In this document: one piece after another, positions 8,413 to 17,450 of the stretch
How the letters are laid out: every line of letters starts with the position of its first letter
Numbering within the stretch: position 1 is the first letter of the stretch
From: Polyangiaceae bacterium
Lineage (GTDB): Bacteria; Myxococcota_A; Polyangia; Polyangiales; Polyangiaceae
Assembly (NCBI GenBank): GCA_020846005.1
Contig: JADLEQ010000037.1
Coordinates: 1 to 55,028 of the forward strand
DNA: 55,028 nt
Direction of reading: 5' to 3'
The notes under the pieces: model-generated
What the model saw: the letters and a program-made list of their open reading frames with translations, nothing else
Told to the model about the DNA's origin: nothing
Database searches by the model: none
Program-made: the position numbers and the translations under genes

Positions 8413-9600
8413 CTAGTCGAACTCCCACGCCCAGAAGGGGCGTGGGGTATCTCCGGCGGGCGCGCCGGGCGGGACGATGACGAAGCCGTCCGAGTCGCCG
8501 GCGGCGACCACGTCCCCGCTGCTCTTCGGCTCGAGCAGCTCGACGCCACCCCCGGCGCGGCGGGCCAGGCGGAAGGCCCACACGCCGGGGAGCCCCTCGC
8601 CGCAGTGGGCGACCGGGAGGAGCGGCTCCTTGCGGACGGGCTCGGCGAACCCCGCGAGCTTGCGGAGCGCGGGCACGGCGAACCGCCGCGCGGTGACCAG
8701 CACGCTCACGGGGTTCCCCGGCAGCCCGAGCACCGCCTGCCCCGCGGGCCCGATCGCGGCGAAGAGCGGCTTGCCGGGGCGCTGCGGCAGCCGATGGAAG
8801 ATGGTCGTGCAGCCGCACGCCGCGGCGGCGCCTGGCACCTCGTCGTGCGCGCCGCGCGAGACGCCGCCCGTGAGCAGCACGGCGTCCGCCGAGGCGAGCG
8901 CGCGGCGGAGCGCCTCGCGGACGGCGTCGGGTTCGTCCTCGGCGTGGTCGTGCCGGACGAGCTCGAGCCACGGGGCGCGGCCGAGGAGCGCGCGGAGCGT
9001 GGGGCCGTTCGAGTCGCGGAGCTGCCAGGGCTCGGGTCGATCCGCCGTCTGCCGCACCTCGTCGCCGGTCGTGAGCACGACGACGCGCACGCGCCGGTGC
9101 ACGGCGAGCGTGGCGCCTCCGAAGGTGCTCAGCATCCCGGCGACCGGCGGCGTCACTGGGTGGCCGGGGCGCCCGAGGAGCGCGCCGGCGCGCACGTTCT
9201 CGCCGCGGCGGCGGACGTAGCCGTGCGCGGGCGGCAACGCGCGCAGCGTGACCTCGCCGTTCGCCTCCGTGGCGTCCTCGACGGGGACGACCGCGGCGGC
9301 GCCCGCCGGGAACGGGGCGCCGGTGGCGATGCGGATCGCCTCGCCCGCGACGGTGGGCGGCGGCGCGGGGCCGGCCCGCGACTCGCCGCCCACGCGCAGG
9401 CGCGCCCCGACGCTGAGATCTCCGCGCTGGATCGCCCACCCGTCCATCGCTGACACGTCGACGGCCGGGTTGTCGCGATCGGCGGCGACCGGCGCCGCGA
9501 GCACACGCCCGGCCGCCGCGTCGAGCGGCAGCGCCTCCGTCTCGACGGGCGCAAGCTGTGCCAGGAGGCGATCGAGCTGGGCTTCCGGGGTGAGGTCCAT
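8413..9600 (-). CDS. moeA: Molybdopterin molybdenumtransferase MoeA
   Basis: A 395-residue MoeA, which inserts molybdate into adenylated molybdopterin to form active cofactor. Family signatures in order are DNPAVDVSAMDGWA near residue 43, TGAPFPAGA near 93, VVLTTGDEVR near 178, GGVSRGAHDEV near 250, PQRPGKPLF and LPGNPVSVLV near 275-300. The C-terminal MoeA domain IV is present, so all four domains are represented and the length is normal. It is the last gene of a Moco operon, 33 bases downstream of the mobA-moaE fusion. Confidence 0.95.
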   Translation of the reverse strand: MDLTPEAQLDRLLAQLAPVETEALPLDAAAGRVLAAPVAADRDNPAVDVSAMDGWAIQRGDLSVGARLRVGGESRAGPAPPPTVAGEAIRIATGAPFPAGAAAVVPVEDATEANGEVTLRALPPAHGYVRRRGENVRAGALLGRPGHPVTPPVAGMLSTFGGATLAVHRRVRVVVLTTGDEVRQTADRPEPWQLRDSNGPTLRALLGRAPWLELVRHDHAEDEPDAVREALRRALASADAVLLTGGVSRGAHDEVPGAAAACGCTTIFHRLPQRPGKPLFAAIGPAGQAVLGLPGNPVSVLVTARRFAVPALRKLAGFAEPVRKEPLLPVAHCGEGLPGVWAFRLARRAGGGVELLEPKSSGDVVAAGDSDGFVIVPPGAPAGDTPRPFWAWEFD

Positions 9601-9633
9601 GGGGGGCGTACTAGCAGCGGGTGGCCGCGCAGA

Positions 9634-10623
9634 TCAGCCTGCGCTGGAGGGGACGGCGCGCTTCCAGATGGGGACGTCGCGCTTCATCCGATCGATGAAC
9701 TCCCCCGTCGCCGTGAGCGCGGGCTGGCGATGGGCCGAGGTCACGACCAGCCGGAACGACCGCTCGCCGGTGGCGACGCGGCCGCGGCTGTGCTCGACGA
9801 GCACCGAGGTGAGCCCGTGTGCGCGCGCGACCTCCTCGGCGAGCCGGCGGAGCTCCGTGCTCGCCATCGGGTCGTACACCTCGTAGTCGAGCGCGCTGAC
9901 GGTGCCCGCGCCCTCCGCCGAGCGGACGACGCCCTCGAACGAGACGGTGGCGCCCGACTCGGCGACGGTGTCCGGTGCCAGCGGCCCGAGCGGGCCATCG
10001 ACGATCCGGAGCTCGATGCGCGCCGGGGCGCTCGCCGCAGGTGCGCCGGCCGCGCCGCGCTCCGCGCGCCAGCGCTCGAGATCCGCGAGGGAGTTCACCT
10101 GGGGCACCGCCGGCCACTCCGGCGGGACCGGGACCGTCGCGACGCGCAGCCGGGCGAGGAGCCCGACGACCGCGCGGTCCTCGGTCGCCAACGCCTCCCG
10201 CACCGCGCCGAGCGCCGACCGCCGGTAGAGCCCCGGGAACGGGCTGGGCCGCGTCGCTGCGAAGACGACGGCGTCGTGCTCACCGCGGCGCGAGGCGAGC
10301 CGCTCGATCCACTCGGGGCGCAGCTCGGTGAGGTCGCACGAGAGGACGAGCGCCCACTCGGCGGCCGCCTCGGTCAGCGCGATCTCGAGGCCGGCGAGCG
10401 GGCCGTGCTCCGCCACGCGATCCGCGAGCGTCTCGATCCCGAGGTCCGCGTACTTCCCCTCCCGGTCCGCGATGGCGCGCACACGAACGACGAGCGGCGA
10501 GGCGGCGGCCTGCCGGGCCAGGCGCGCGAGGTTCGGCTCGCCGGCGAGCGGGGCGCGCGCCTTGTCCGAGCCGAAGCGCCGGCTCTTGCCGCCGGCCAGC
10601 ACGAAGACCTCGATCGGCTCCAT
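9634..10623 (-). CDS. mobA-moaE: MobA-MoaE fusion protein
   Basis: One 329-residue frame joins two Moco enzymes. Residues 1 to about 195 are a MobA-type nucleotidyltransferase (FVLAGGKSRRFGSDKA, VLSCDLTEL), which would attach GMP to the cofactor. After an Ala/Pro-rich linker near 200, residues about 205-329 are MoaE, the large subunit of molybdopterin synthase. MoaE shows FEGVVRS, EVYDPMAS, EHSRGRVATGE, TSAHRQPAL and KRDVPIWKRAV, including the conserved lysine region that meets the MoaD tail. The frame is continuous with no internal start that would obviously separate the halves. MoaD is encoded one base upstream, so both synthase subunits come from adjacent genes. The first domain could instead have CTP specificity. 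Confidence 0.92.
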   Translation of the reverse strand: MEPIEVFVLAGGKSRRFGSDKARAPLAGEPNLARLARQAAASPLVVRVRAIADREGKYADLGIETLADRVAEHGPLAGLEIALTEAAAEWALVLSCDLTELRPEWIERLASRRGEHDAVVFAATRPSPFPGLYRRSALGAVREALATEDRAVVGLLARLRVATVPVPPEWPAVPQVNSLADLERWRAERGAAGAPAASAPARIELRIVDGPLGPLAPDTVAESGATVSFEGVVRSAEGAGTVSALDYEVYDPMASTELRRLAEEVARAHGLTSVLVEHSRGRVATGERSFRLVVTSAHRQPALTATGEFIDRMKRDVPIWKRAVPSSAG

Positions 10624-10624
10624 G

Positions 10625-10870
10625 TCAGCCGCCGCTCATCGCCACGAGCAAGGCGAGCTCATCCCCCGGCTCGACCGTCTCCCCCGGGGCCGCGAAGGCG
10701 TGGTTCCGCGCGACCCGCGCCAGCGGCGCCCACGACGCGAGCGCCGGCACCTGCTCCCCGAGCGCGCGGAGCACGTCCCGCACCGTGGCCCCCTCGTGCA
10801 CCGTCACCTCGCAGGCCGACGCCCCGAGCGCCACCGCAGCCGGTCCGAACACGAGCACCTGGAGCTTCAC
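10625..10870 (-). CDS. moaD: Molybdopterin synthase sulfur carrier MoaD
   Basis: An 81-residue ubiquitin-like protein ending in the double glycine (LLVAMSGG) that MoaD needs for adenylation and thiocarboxylate formation. Internal signatures are LQVLVFGPAAVALG, VTVHEGATVRDVLRAL and ARNHAFA. The start is GTG at 10870, because no in-frame ATG lies nearby; the longer reading frame upstream is low-complexity repeat. It is the first gene of the operon with mobA-moaE and moeA. moaA, moaC and moeB are not in the window. Confidence 0.92.
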   Translation of the reverse strand: MKLQVLVFGPAAVALGASACEVTVHEGATVRDVLRALGEQVPALASWAPLARVARNHAFAAPGETVEPGDELALLVAMSGG

Positions 10871-10904
10871 GCGCGGGGAGCATTGGTGCCCCCCCGAATC
10901 ACTG

Positions 10905-11474
<570 letters not shown>

Positions 11475-11611
11475 GGGGGGCCTCCAGCCGCGCAGCGGCG
11501 CGATCGACGCCCGCCGATCGTGACGCAGATCTCCGGGCTGGCCAACCGCTCGCCGCCCCGGGCGCCCGCGCCTGCTTGACGCTGGGCCGGCCTGCCGGAA
11601 GGATCACCCCC

Positions 11612-12484
11612 GTGCGCGCCCGTTCGCTCGCCGGCGCCGCGCTCCTCGCCGCGGTGTGCGCCTCCTGCGCGGCGCCGCGCACGCTCGAGGACGTGCCGTA
11701 CGATCGGCGCCACGGTGACGCCACGACGCTCGACCTCTACCTCCCCGACGACGGCCGCCTCCACCCGGCCGTGATGATGATCCACGGTGGCGCGTGGACC
11801 TTCGGGGACAAGCGTCACTTCGCGCGCATGGGCGAGCGCCTCGCGCGCTCCGGTTGGGTCGCGGCCAGCGTGAACTACCGCCTGCTCCCCGAGGGCGCCT
11901 ACCCTCGGATGTTCCAGGACGTGGGCTGCGCGCTCGCCTTCCTCCAGGATCACGCTACGGACTACGGTATCGACCCCGATCGGATCGCCGTCCTCGGCTA
12001 CTCCGCCGGCGGCCACCTCGCGTCCCTCCTGGGCGTCGCCTGGGACGAGGACGCGTTCGCGCCCGACTGCGACGCCGGTCGCCCGTCCGCCCCCGCCGCG
12101 GTGATCCCGGGCGCGGGGATCCACGACTTCTTGCTCCGCGAGCCGCACGAGCTCTTCGTCGAGCTGCTCGGCGGCACGCGCGACGAGGTGCCGGAGCGGT
12201 ACGAGCTGGCGTCCCCGGCTCGCCACGTGAGAGAAGGGGAGGCACCCTATCTCCTGATCGTGGGAGGGAGCGACTGGATCGCCGATCCGGCGCAGTCGGA
12301 GCGCATGCGGGCGGCGCTCGTCGCGCGGGGCAACGAGGCGTCGCTCCTCGAGCTCGCGGGCGGCGGACACCTGCTGAACTCCACCGCCGATCCCGGAGAG
12401 CTCCAGCTCCTGGTGCCGCTCGAGACGCCGGAGGGGTGGCTCGCGATCACCGACTTCCTGCTGCGGGAGCTGGGGGAGCCTTGA
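11612..12484 (+). CDS. Exported alpha/beta hydrolase (esterase, BD-FAE-like)
   Basis: A 290-residue serine hydrolase. The oxyanion segment is HGGAW, the nucleophile elbow GYSAGG, the acid lies in GSDWIADP, and the histidine in GGGHLLN, all in the order and spacing of the acetyl-esterase/BD-FAE group. I chose GTG at 11612 because it follows CGGAAGG at a good distance and starts directly into a signal peptide (RSLAGAALLAAVCASC); an in-frame TTG at 11576 is the alternative. The cysteine after VCAS may be a lipidation site, although the lipobox is imperfect. Its stop overlaps the TTG start of the next gene (TTGA). Confidence 0.85.
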   Translation: MRARSLAGAALLAAVCASCAAPRTLEDVPYDRRHGDATTLDLYLPDDGRLHPAVMMIHGGAWTFGDKRHFARMGERLARSGWVAASVNYRLLPEGAYPRMFQDVGCALAFLQDHATDYGIDPDRIAVLGYSAGGHLASLLGVAWDEDAFAPDCDAGRPSAPAAVIPGAGIHDFLLREPHELFVELLGGTRDEVPERYELASPARHVREGEAPYLLIVGGSDWIADPAQSERMRAALVARGNEASLLELAGGGHLLNSTADPGELQLLVPLETPEGWLAITDFLLRELGEP

Positions 12485-13044
12485 TCCGGCGGGGGGCGTG
12501 GGCGCTGGCCGCCGTGGTCGCGGCGAGCGCCGGGGGGGCGCGTGGGGCCGTCGCCGCGCCGCAGCCCAAGCGCAACGCGGTCACGTACGAGCCGTTCGCG
12601 ATCGGTTCTCGTGGGGTGGCGGTGGGCTACGAGCGGCTCGTAGCTCCTCGCTGGAGCGTCGGCGGCGGGCTCGGCGTGTGGTCGAGCGCGCGGGGCGACT
12701 ACTCTTCGCTCGGGCTCGCGGTGCGCGGCGAGGTGCGCCTCTGGCTCGCAGGCCGCGAGGTGTTCGCCAACACGCACGGTCTGGCGGGGCCGTTTCTGGG
12801 CTTCTCGCTCGACGCAGCGCGCACCGCGCTCCGGGACGAGCGGCGGGATCGGGACCTGGGCGCGGCGTACACCTCGAGCGAGCTCGTGAGGCTCGGGCAC
12901 CGGTTCGTCGTCCTCGGTGTCCAGGAGCTCACGCCGGCGCTGGGCGTCGGGCTCGCGCACGACGTCGACGCGCAGGGGCGCCTGGCCGCGACGAGCCGCG
13001 TCGTCCCGTTCAGCCTGGCGCTCAGCGTGGGCTGGGTGTTCTGA
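12481..13044 (+). CDS. Small outer-membrane beta-barrel-like protein
   Basis: A 187-residue protein with a signal peptide (WALAAVVAASAGGARGAVAA) followed by alternating polar/hydrophobic strands (AVGYERLVAPRWSVGGGLGV, AVRGEVRLWLAG). It ends in aromatic VGWVF, as outer-membrane barrels often do. The TTG start at 12481 overlaps the upstream TGA, the coupling style seen throughout the window, and no better start is available. It is too short and generic for a functional call. Confidence 0.65.
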   Translation: MIRRGAWALAAVVAASAGGARGAVAAPQPKRNAVTYEPFAIGSRGVAVGYERLVAPRWSVGGGLGVWSSARGDYSSLGLAVRGEVRLWLAGREVFANTHGLAGPFLGFSLDAARTALRDERRDRDLGAAYTSSELVRLGHRFVVLGVQELTPALGVGLAHDVDAQGRLAATSRVVPFSLALSVGWVF

Positions 13045-13090
13045 GCTCGCGCTCGTCTCCCGCGCGTGTCGCGCCGGCTCCGGCTACCCA

Positions 13091-13118
13091 GGCCGCGGAG
13101 GCGAAGCCTCGGGCGGCC
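13091..13118. terminator. Hairpin between convergent genes
   Basis: Outer arms GGCCGC (13091-13096) and GCGGCC (13113-13118) and inner arms GAGGC/GCCTC enclose a GAA loop with a small internal bulge. The hairpin lies between the barrel protein stop (13044) and the convergent lipoprotein stop (13142), so it may terminate both transcripts. Confidence 0.5.
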
Positions 13119-13141
13119 CCGGGAGCGCGCCCCAAGCGGGG

Positions 13142-14167
13142 TCAAGGCACCGCGAACGGCTCGTTGCCCGGGTACTTCGACTCGTACATCTCCACGCCGA
13201 GGGCGCTCGGCTGAGGTGAGCAGAGCGGGCCGTAGTACACGTAGGTGCACAGGGGATTGGACGCGTGGATGCAGTCGTAGTCGTGATCGATCTCGAGCGC
13301 GTACGGGTCGACGAGCGACTCGAGGTCCAGCCGGCCGAGGGGGGCCAGGGCGACCGCCGACGCCGGATCGCGGAAGTACTGGGTCTGGCCCCGCGGCGCG
13401 CCCTCCGCCGTCTCGTCGGTCGCGTCGAACGGCGCGTGCGGCCCGCCGAGGTCGTGGGAGTCGCGCCACGCCGTGCCGGGCAACACGTCGGCGAGGTCGA
13501 ACGCGCCGCCGGGCTGCGCGGCCCCCTGGTGCGCGGCGGCCGCGAGCAGCGCGGCGTGGAGCGCCGGCTCCATCGAGACGATCATGCGGTTGAACTCGCC
13601 GCCGCCGCAGCTTCCGGGCTCGCTGGCGGTCGCCCCCTCGCCGCCCACCACGCGATAGAGCCGCACCACGTGGGAGAGCATCGACCGGCCCGTCGAGCCG
13701 ACGACGCTCCCCTGCATCCTCGCGGTGAGCGTGAGGAACGTCGCGCGGGTGGACGCATCCAGCCGCTCCCAGACCTCGTAGGCGCTGGCGACGTTCGAGC
13801 CGGACACGCCGTTCGACTGGGGAGGCGCGCCCGTGCTCGTCAGGTAGCGGAGGTAGGTCCAGAGGAGGCGCTGCCGGTTGCTCGAGAGCGTGTCGTCCTC
13901 CGTGCCCGCCTCGGCGTCGCTCGCGGCCCCGCCGCCGCCGCCGTCGCTCGCGCCCTCCGCGCCGTCCGCGTCGCTCGCGTCGTGCGGCGCCCCTGCGCCC
14001 GCCGCGCCGGCGCTCCCCGCGGCCCCGCCGCTCCCGCCCGCACCGGTCGCGTCGGTCGCCCCCGCGTCGTCGCCCGCGCCCGCGCCGGTGGGCGGGGTCG
14101 TGCCGCAGGCCGTCATCCCCACGACCCCCGCCCACGCCGCCGCGACGAGGAGCCGCGGCAGGATCAT
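13142..14167 (-). CDS. Lipoprotein of unknown function with Gly/Ala/Asp-rich linker
   Basis: A 341-residue protein with signal segment LLVAAAWAGVVGMTAC ending in a usable lipobox. A 60-residue low-complexity linker follows (GAGGSGGAAGSAGAAGAGAP, then Asp/Gly-rich). The globular part from about residue 95 is mainly helical at first (NRQRLLWTYLRYLTS), then carries cysteines in SCGGGEF, DYDCIHASNPLCTYVYYG and LCSPQP that could form disulfides. I do not recognise the domain. Its ATG overlaps the stop of the VWA lipoprotein gene upstream (ATGA at 14164-14167), so the two probably work together on the cell surface. Confidence 0.75.
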   Translation of the reverse strand: MILPRLLVAAAWAGVVGMTACGTTPPTGAGAGDDAGATDATGAGGSGGAAGSAGAAGAGAPHDASDADGAEGASDGGGGGAASDAEAGTEDDTLSSNRQRLLWTYLRYLTSTGAPPQSNGVSGSNVASAYEVWERLDASTRATFLTLTARMQGSVVGSTGRSMLSHVVRLYRVVGGEGATASEPGSCGGGEFNRMIVSMEPALHAALLAAAAHQGAAQPGGAFDLADVLPGTAWRDSHDLGGPHAPFDATDETAEGAPRGQTQYFRDPASAVALAPLGRLDLESLVDPYALEIDHDYDCIHASNPLCTYVYYGPLCSPQPSALGVEMYESKYPGNEPFAVP

Positions 14168-15588
14168 GAGCCGAGGCAGCCGAGGAGGATGTCGACCTTC
14201 GCCGTCCCGTCGTTCTGGATCACGCCGCAGGTCGACGGGCAGAGCTGAAGCGTCGAGGGCGCGACCGGGTTGTCGTAGTACCAGCCGCCGCTCGTGCCGC
14301 ACTGGCTCTGGTCCGCCACGCGCGGCACCGACTGCGGCGCGCCCGTGCCGCCCGCGCGGTACTCGAGCGACACCTGATCTGGATCGACGACGCCCGCGTC
14401 CGTCTGTGGCATCTGGTAGGTGCAGCCGATCGCGGAGCCCTGGATCGCAGCCAGCGCGTCGATCAGCGGCTGTGAGCTGCCCGTCCCGGCGTCGTAGTGG
14501 TGGCACGTCGCGTAGCCCGGGCCGCAGCCGGTCGTGTGGGAGGGCCCGCCGCCGCCCAGCGCGATCTGCTCGAGGACGCCGTAGTCCGCGCCCTCGATGC
14601 CGATCGCGAACGTCCGGATACCGGTCGCCGCCAGGTGCCCGCTCGCGATCCCGGCGAGCGTCGCGGTGTTCGTGCTGCAGCCGTTGGGCAGGCCGTCGGT
14701 GATCAGGATGCCGATCATCGTGCGGCCTGCCACGCGGTTCGCTGCCGTCCACGTGGCGAGGCCCCGCAGCGCCGCCTCCGTCGGGGTCGTCCCGCCCATC
14801 GGGTCGGCCGCGTTCAACCCGGCGATGAGCGCGGCCGCGTTGCCGGGGAGGAGCCCGTAACCCACCGCCGGCGTGGCCACCGACGTCCCCTGGCAACAGG
14901 CGCCGTTCGCGCAGCAGTCGCTGGTGCAATTGACCCAACCGCACGTGATCGTGCAGTTGGCTGGGTAGAATTGGAGCGCGACGCCCATGCCGGCCGAACT
15001 CGGCGCATTGAAGAACCCCGCGAGCGCGTTGACCGCGAAGCACCAGCGTGAGTTGACGTTCTGGCCGACGTTGCAGTCGCCATCCGGCGGCGGAGGCAGC
15101 GGCTGCGGATCATTCATGCTGCCGGAGCGGTCGACGACGACGTACATGTCGAGAGGGACGAGCTCGGCCTGCGCCGATCCGGTGGCGCAGGCGGAGTCCT
15201 GTGTGAGGGCGTCCGTGCCCGTCCCGGCGTCGTAGGGGAACTGCACGTCGGGCGCTGCGTCGGTGGTGCCGCCGCCGCCCGAGCCACCGGTGGCCGCGCC
15301 GCTCGCGCCGGCCCCGCCCGAGGTCGCGCCGGAGCCGCCGCTGCCCCCGCTCGTGATCACGCCGCCCGCGCCCCCGCCCGCGCCCGCCGCCCCGCCGCCC
15401 CCCGATCCGCCGCCGCTCCCGGCTCCGCCCCCGGCGCCGGCGCCACCGGGCCCGGCGTCGCTGGCGGCCGCGTCGCCTGCGCCGCCCCCCCACCCGCGTG
15501 GCGCGCCGCCCGGGTCGCCGCCGGAAGAGCACGCCCCAGCCACGCCGAGCGTGGCTCCGAGAGCCATCCAGCGTCGCGCGGCTCGCAT
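14164..15588 (-). CDS. VWA-domain lipoprotein
   Basis: A 474-residue surface lipoprotein with signal/lipobox ALGATLGVAGAC. A Gly/Ser/Ala linker of about 90 residues is followed by a von Willebrand factor A domain from about residue 145. The metal site motif DRSGSM (DxSxS) is intact, and the later acidic loop appears as ILITDGLPNGC. A Cys-rich insertion (CTITCGWVNCTSDCCANGAC) interrupts the early VWA fold. VWA lipoproteins of this kind are common in myxobacteria and probably bind partners or surfaces. The ATG at 15588 begins directly with the signal peptide. Confidence 0.85.
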   Translation of the reverse strand: MRAARRWMALGATLGVAGACSSGGDPGGAPRGWGGGAGDAAASDAGPGGAGAGGGAGSGGGSGGGGAAGAGGGAGGVITSGGSGGSGATSGGAGASGAATGGSGGGGTTDAAPDVQFPYDAGTGTDALTQDSACATGSAQAELVPLDMYVVVDRSGSMNDPQPLPPPPDGDCNVGQNVNSRWCFAVNALAGFFNAPSSAGMGVALQFYPANCTITCGWVNCTSDCCANGACCQGTSVATPAVGYGLLPGNAAALIAGLNAADPMGGTTPTEAALRGLATWTAANRVAGRTMIGILITDGLPNGCSTNTATLAGIASGHLAATGIRTFAIGIEGADYGVLEQIALGGGGPSHTTGCGPGYATCHHYDAGTGSSQPLIDALAAIQGSAIGCTYQMPQTDAGVVDPDQVSLEYRAGGTGAPQSVPRVADQSQCGTSGGWYYDNPVAPSTLQLCPSTCGVIQNDGTAKVDILLGCLGS

Positions 15589-15744
15589 ACGACGCGAAGA
15601 ATGCCTCACCCGTGACGTTCTGGCAACGAATGGCGCCGGCCCGCCGCTCGCCGCCGCGGCAGGCGGCCGCAGGCGCCCGGACGCTCCGGGTGCGGTCGCG
15701 CCCGCCGCTCGGCGCCGCGAGGCCGGCTCCCGGGACCTGCTGCT

Positions 15745-15783
15745 GGATCGCCGGGCACGGGATCGCCGGGCACGGGATCGCAG
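15745..15783. repeat. 15-bp tandem repeat, 2.6 copies
   Basis: The unit GGATCGCCGGGCACG occurs at 15745-15759 and 15760-15774 exactly, followed by a partial copy to about 15780. It lies in the 251-base region between the divergent VWA lipoprotein and skp genes, where promoters for both should be. No clear promoter or operator is otherwise visible there. Confidence 0.7.
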
Positions 15784-15839
15784 GTCCCCAGCCGCCCCGC
15801 TCACTTGACCGTGCCTGGGTCGCCCGGTAAGCCGGCCGC

Positions 15840-16442
15840 ATGCGTCACTCCTTCCTTCGCCGAGCGCTCGCTGGCCTCACCCTCGGCGCGGCCCTCGTGC
15901 TCGGGGCCCCGCACGCCGACGCGAGCACCAAGATCGCGGTGGTCGACACGCAGCGCGCCATCATGGAGACGGAGGACGGCCTCCGGGCAGCCGCCACGCT
16001 GAAGAAGCTGTTCGACAGTCGGCAGCGCGATCTCGACAAGAAGCAGAACGAGCTCCAGAAGGAGCGCGAGGACATCGAGAAGCAGCAGAACGTCCTCAGC
16101 AAGCAGGCGATCGCCGCGCGGGTCGAGAAGTGGCAGCGCGAGATGGCGCAGCTCCAAGCGTTGTTCGTCGAGTACAACAAGGAGCTCCAGAAGAAGCAGG
16201 ACCAGCTCACGCGCCCGGTCTTCCAGAAGTGCATGGGCATCATCCAGCGGATGGCGAAGCGTGACGGCTACGATGTCGTCATCGACAAGCAGGCGGTCCC
16301 GTACGTGCGCAGCGATCTCGATCTGACCGATCGGGTGATCACCGCGTACAACCAGGGCGACGAGGGCGGCGAATCCGGCAAGTCGGACAAGGGCGACAAG
16401 GCCGGCAAGGGCGAGAAGGCCGACAAGGACAAGTCCAACTAG
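15840..16442 (+). CDS. skp: OmpH/Skp-family periplasmic chaperone
   Basis: A 200-residue protein with a signal peptide ([20 protein letters not shown]) followed by the OmpH opening [18 protein letters not shown] long charged coiled coil (about residues 60-125) follows, and then the C-terminal core strand [15 protein letters not shown]. Skp holds unfolded outer-membrane proteins in the periplasm. The tail after residue 175 is a Lys/Gly/Asp-rich extension ([18 protein letters not shown]) not present in short Skp proteins. lpxD begins 8 bases downstream, the classical skp-lpxD order, although bamA is not upstream. Confidence 0.9.
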   Translation: MRHSFLRRALAGLTLGAALVLGAPHADASTKIAVVDTQRAIMETEDGLRAAATLKKLFDSRQRDLDKKQNELQKEREDIEKQQNVLSKQAIAARVEKWQREMAQLQALFVEYNKELQKKQDQLTRPVFQKCMGIIQRMAKRDGYDVVIDKQAVPYVRSDLDLTDRVITAYNQGDEGGESGKSDKGDKAGKGEKADKDKSN

Positions 16443-16450
16443 GGCTCGCG

Positions 16451-17437
16451 ATGATCGCGGAGGCGCGCGGCGGTCTGGGGGTCGCGCTGCCCCGCCCCGA
16501 GCGCGTGGGGGCGCTCGCGTCGGCCCTCGGTGGGAGCGTCGACCCGGGCGGCTGCACCGACCTCGTGGTGCGTCGCGTCGTGCCGCCGGGTGCCTCGACG
16601 GAGCCGACCGACCTGGTGCTCGTAGCTTCGACGCGCGTGCTGGCCGAGGCCGAGCGCGCGCCGGGCGTGCTCCTCTGCGCGGAGGCGCTCGCCTCCCGCG
16701 TGGCATCGGGGCGCCGCTGGACGCACTCGCACCCGCAGTGGGTCGTGGCGCGGCTGCTCGCGCCCGTGGCGCCGCGCTCCGTCGGCGGCATCCACCCGAC
16801 CGCCGTGGTCGAGGCCGGCGCGACGGTCGGGCTCGGCGCCGTGGTCTCCGAGGGGGCCGTCGTGCGGGCTGGGGCGGTGGTGGGGCCGGGCGCCCAGATC
16901 GGGGTCGGCGCCGTGATCCACGGCGGGGTGAGGCTGGGCGCGAGGGTCATCGTCGGAGACGGCGCGGTGGTCGGACGACCGGGGTTCGGCTGGGTCGAGG
17001 GCCCCGACGGTGCCCGGCTGCGGATGCCCCAGCTCGGCGGCGTCGACGTGGGGGACGACGCCGAGATCGGGCCGCTCTGCACCGTGGACGCCGGCACGCT
17101 CGGCCCGACGACGCTCGGTCCCGGGGTGAAGCTCGACGCCCACGTGCACGTCGGCCACAACGTCGCGCTCGGCGCCGGGTGTGTCGTGGCGGCGCAGGTG
17201 GGCTTCGCCGGGTCGGCGTCGATCGGCGCGGGCACGCTCATCGGCGGGCAGGCGGGGTTCGCGGACCACGTGCGCGTCGGGGCGCGGGCGCGGGTCGCGG
17301 GCAAGTCCGGGGTCATCGGCGAGGTGCCCGCGGGCACGACGGTCGCCGGCTTCCCTGCCGTGCCGCGCGCGCGCTGGCTCCGCGCGATGGCCGCGCTGCT
17401 CGAGCGCGCCGGGCCGCGTGGGCGCCGACCGCGCTGA
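16451..17437 (+). CDS. lpxD: UDP-3-O-acylglucosamine N-acyltransferase LpxD
   Basis: A 328-residue left-handed beta-helix acyltransferase, third step of lipid A synthesis. The N-terminal substrate-binding domain (about 1-110) contains the weak LpxD signature DLVLVAS. Hexapeptide repeats run from [13 protein letters not shown] to about residue 290. The catalytic histidine is His236 in HVGHNVALG, and the typical GFAGSASIG and [15 protein letters not shown] segments follow. The ATG at 16451 directly follows the skp stop. The gene converges with a corC-like gene, with both stop codons inside one hairpin. Confidence 0.92.
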   Translation: MIAEARGGLGVALPRPERVGALASALGGSVDPGGCTDLVVRRVVPPGASTEPTDLVLVASTRVLAEAERAPGVLLCAEALASRVASGRRWTHSHPQWVVARLLAPVAPRSVGGIHPTAVVEAGATVGLGAVVSEGAVVRAGAVVGPGAQIGVGAVIHGGVRLGARVIVGDGAVVGRPGFGWVEGPDGARLRMPQLGGVDVGDDAEIGPLCTVDAGTLGPTTLGPGVKLDAHVHVGHNVALGAGCVVAAQVGFAGSASIGAGTLIGGQAGFADHVRVGARARVAGKSGVIGEVPAGTTVAGFPAVPRARWLRAMAALLERAGPRGRRPR

Positions 17438-17450
17438 GCCCGGCTCAGCG
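17432..17450. terminator. Bidirectional hairpin containing both stop codons
   Basis: CGCTGAGC (17432-17439) and GCTCAGCG (17443-17450) form a perfect 8-bp stem with a CCG loop. The lpxD TGA lies in the left arm and the convergent gene's stop in the right arm, so coding and termination signals are superimposed. Confidence 0.6.
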
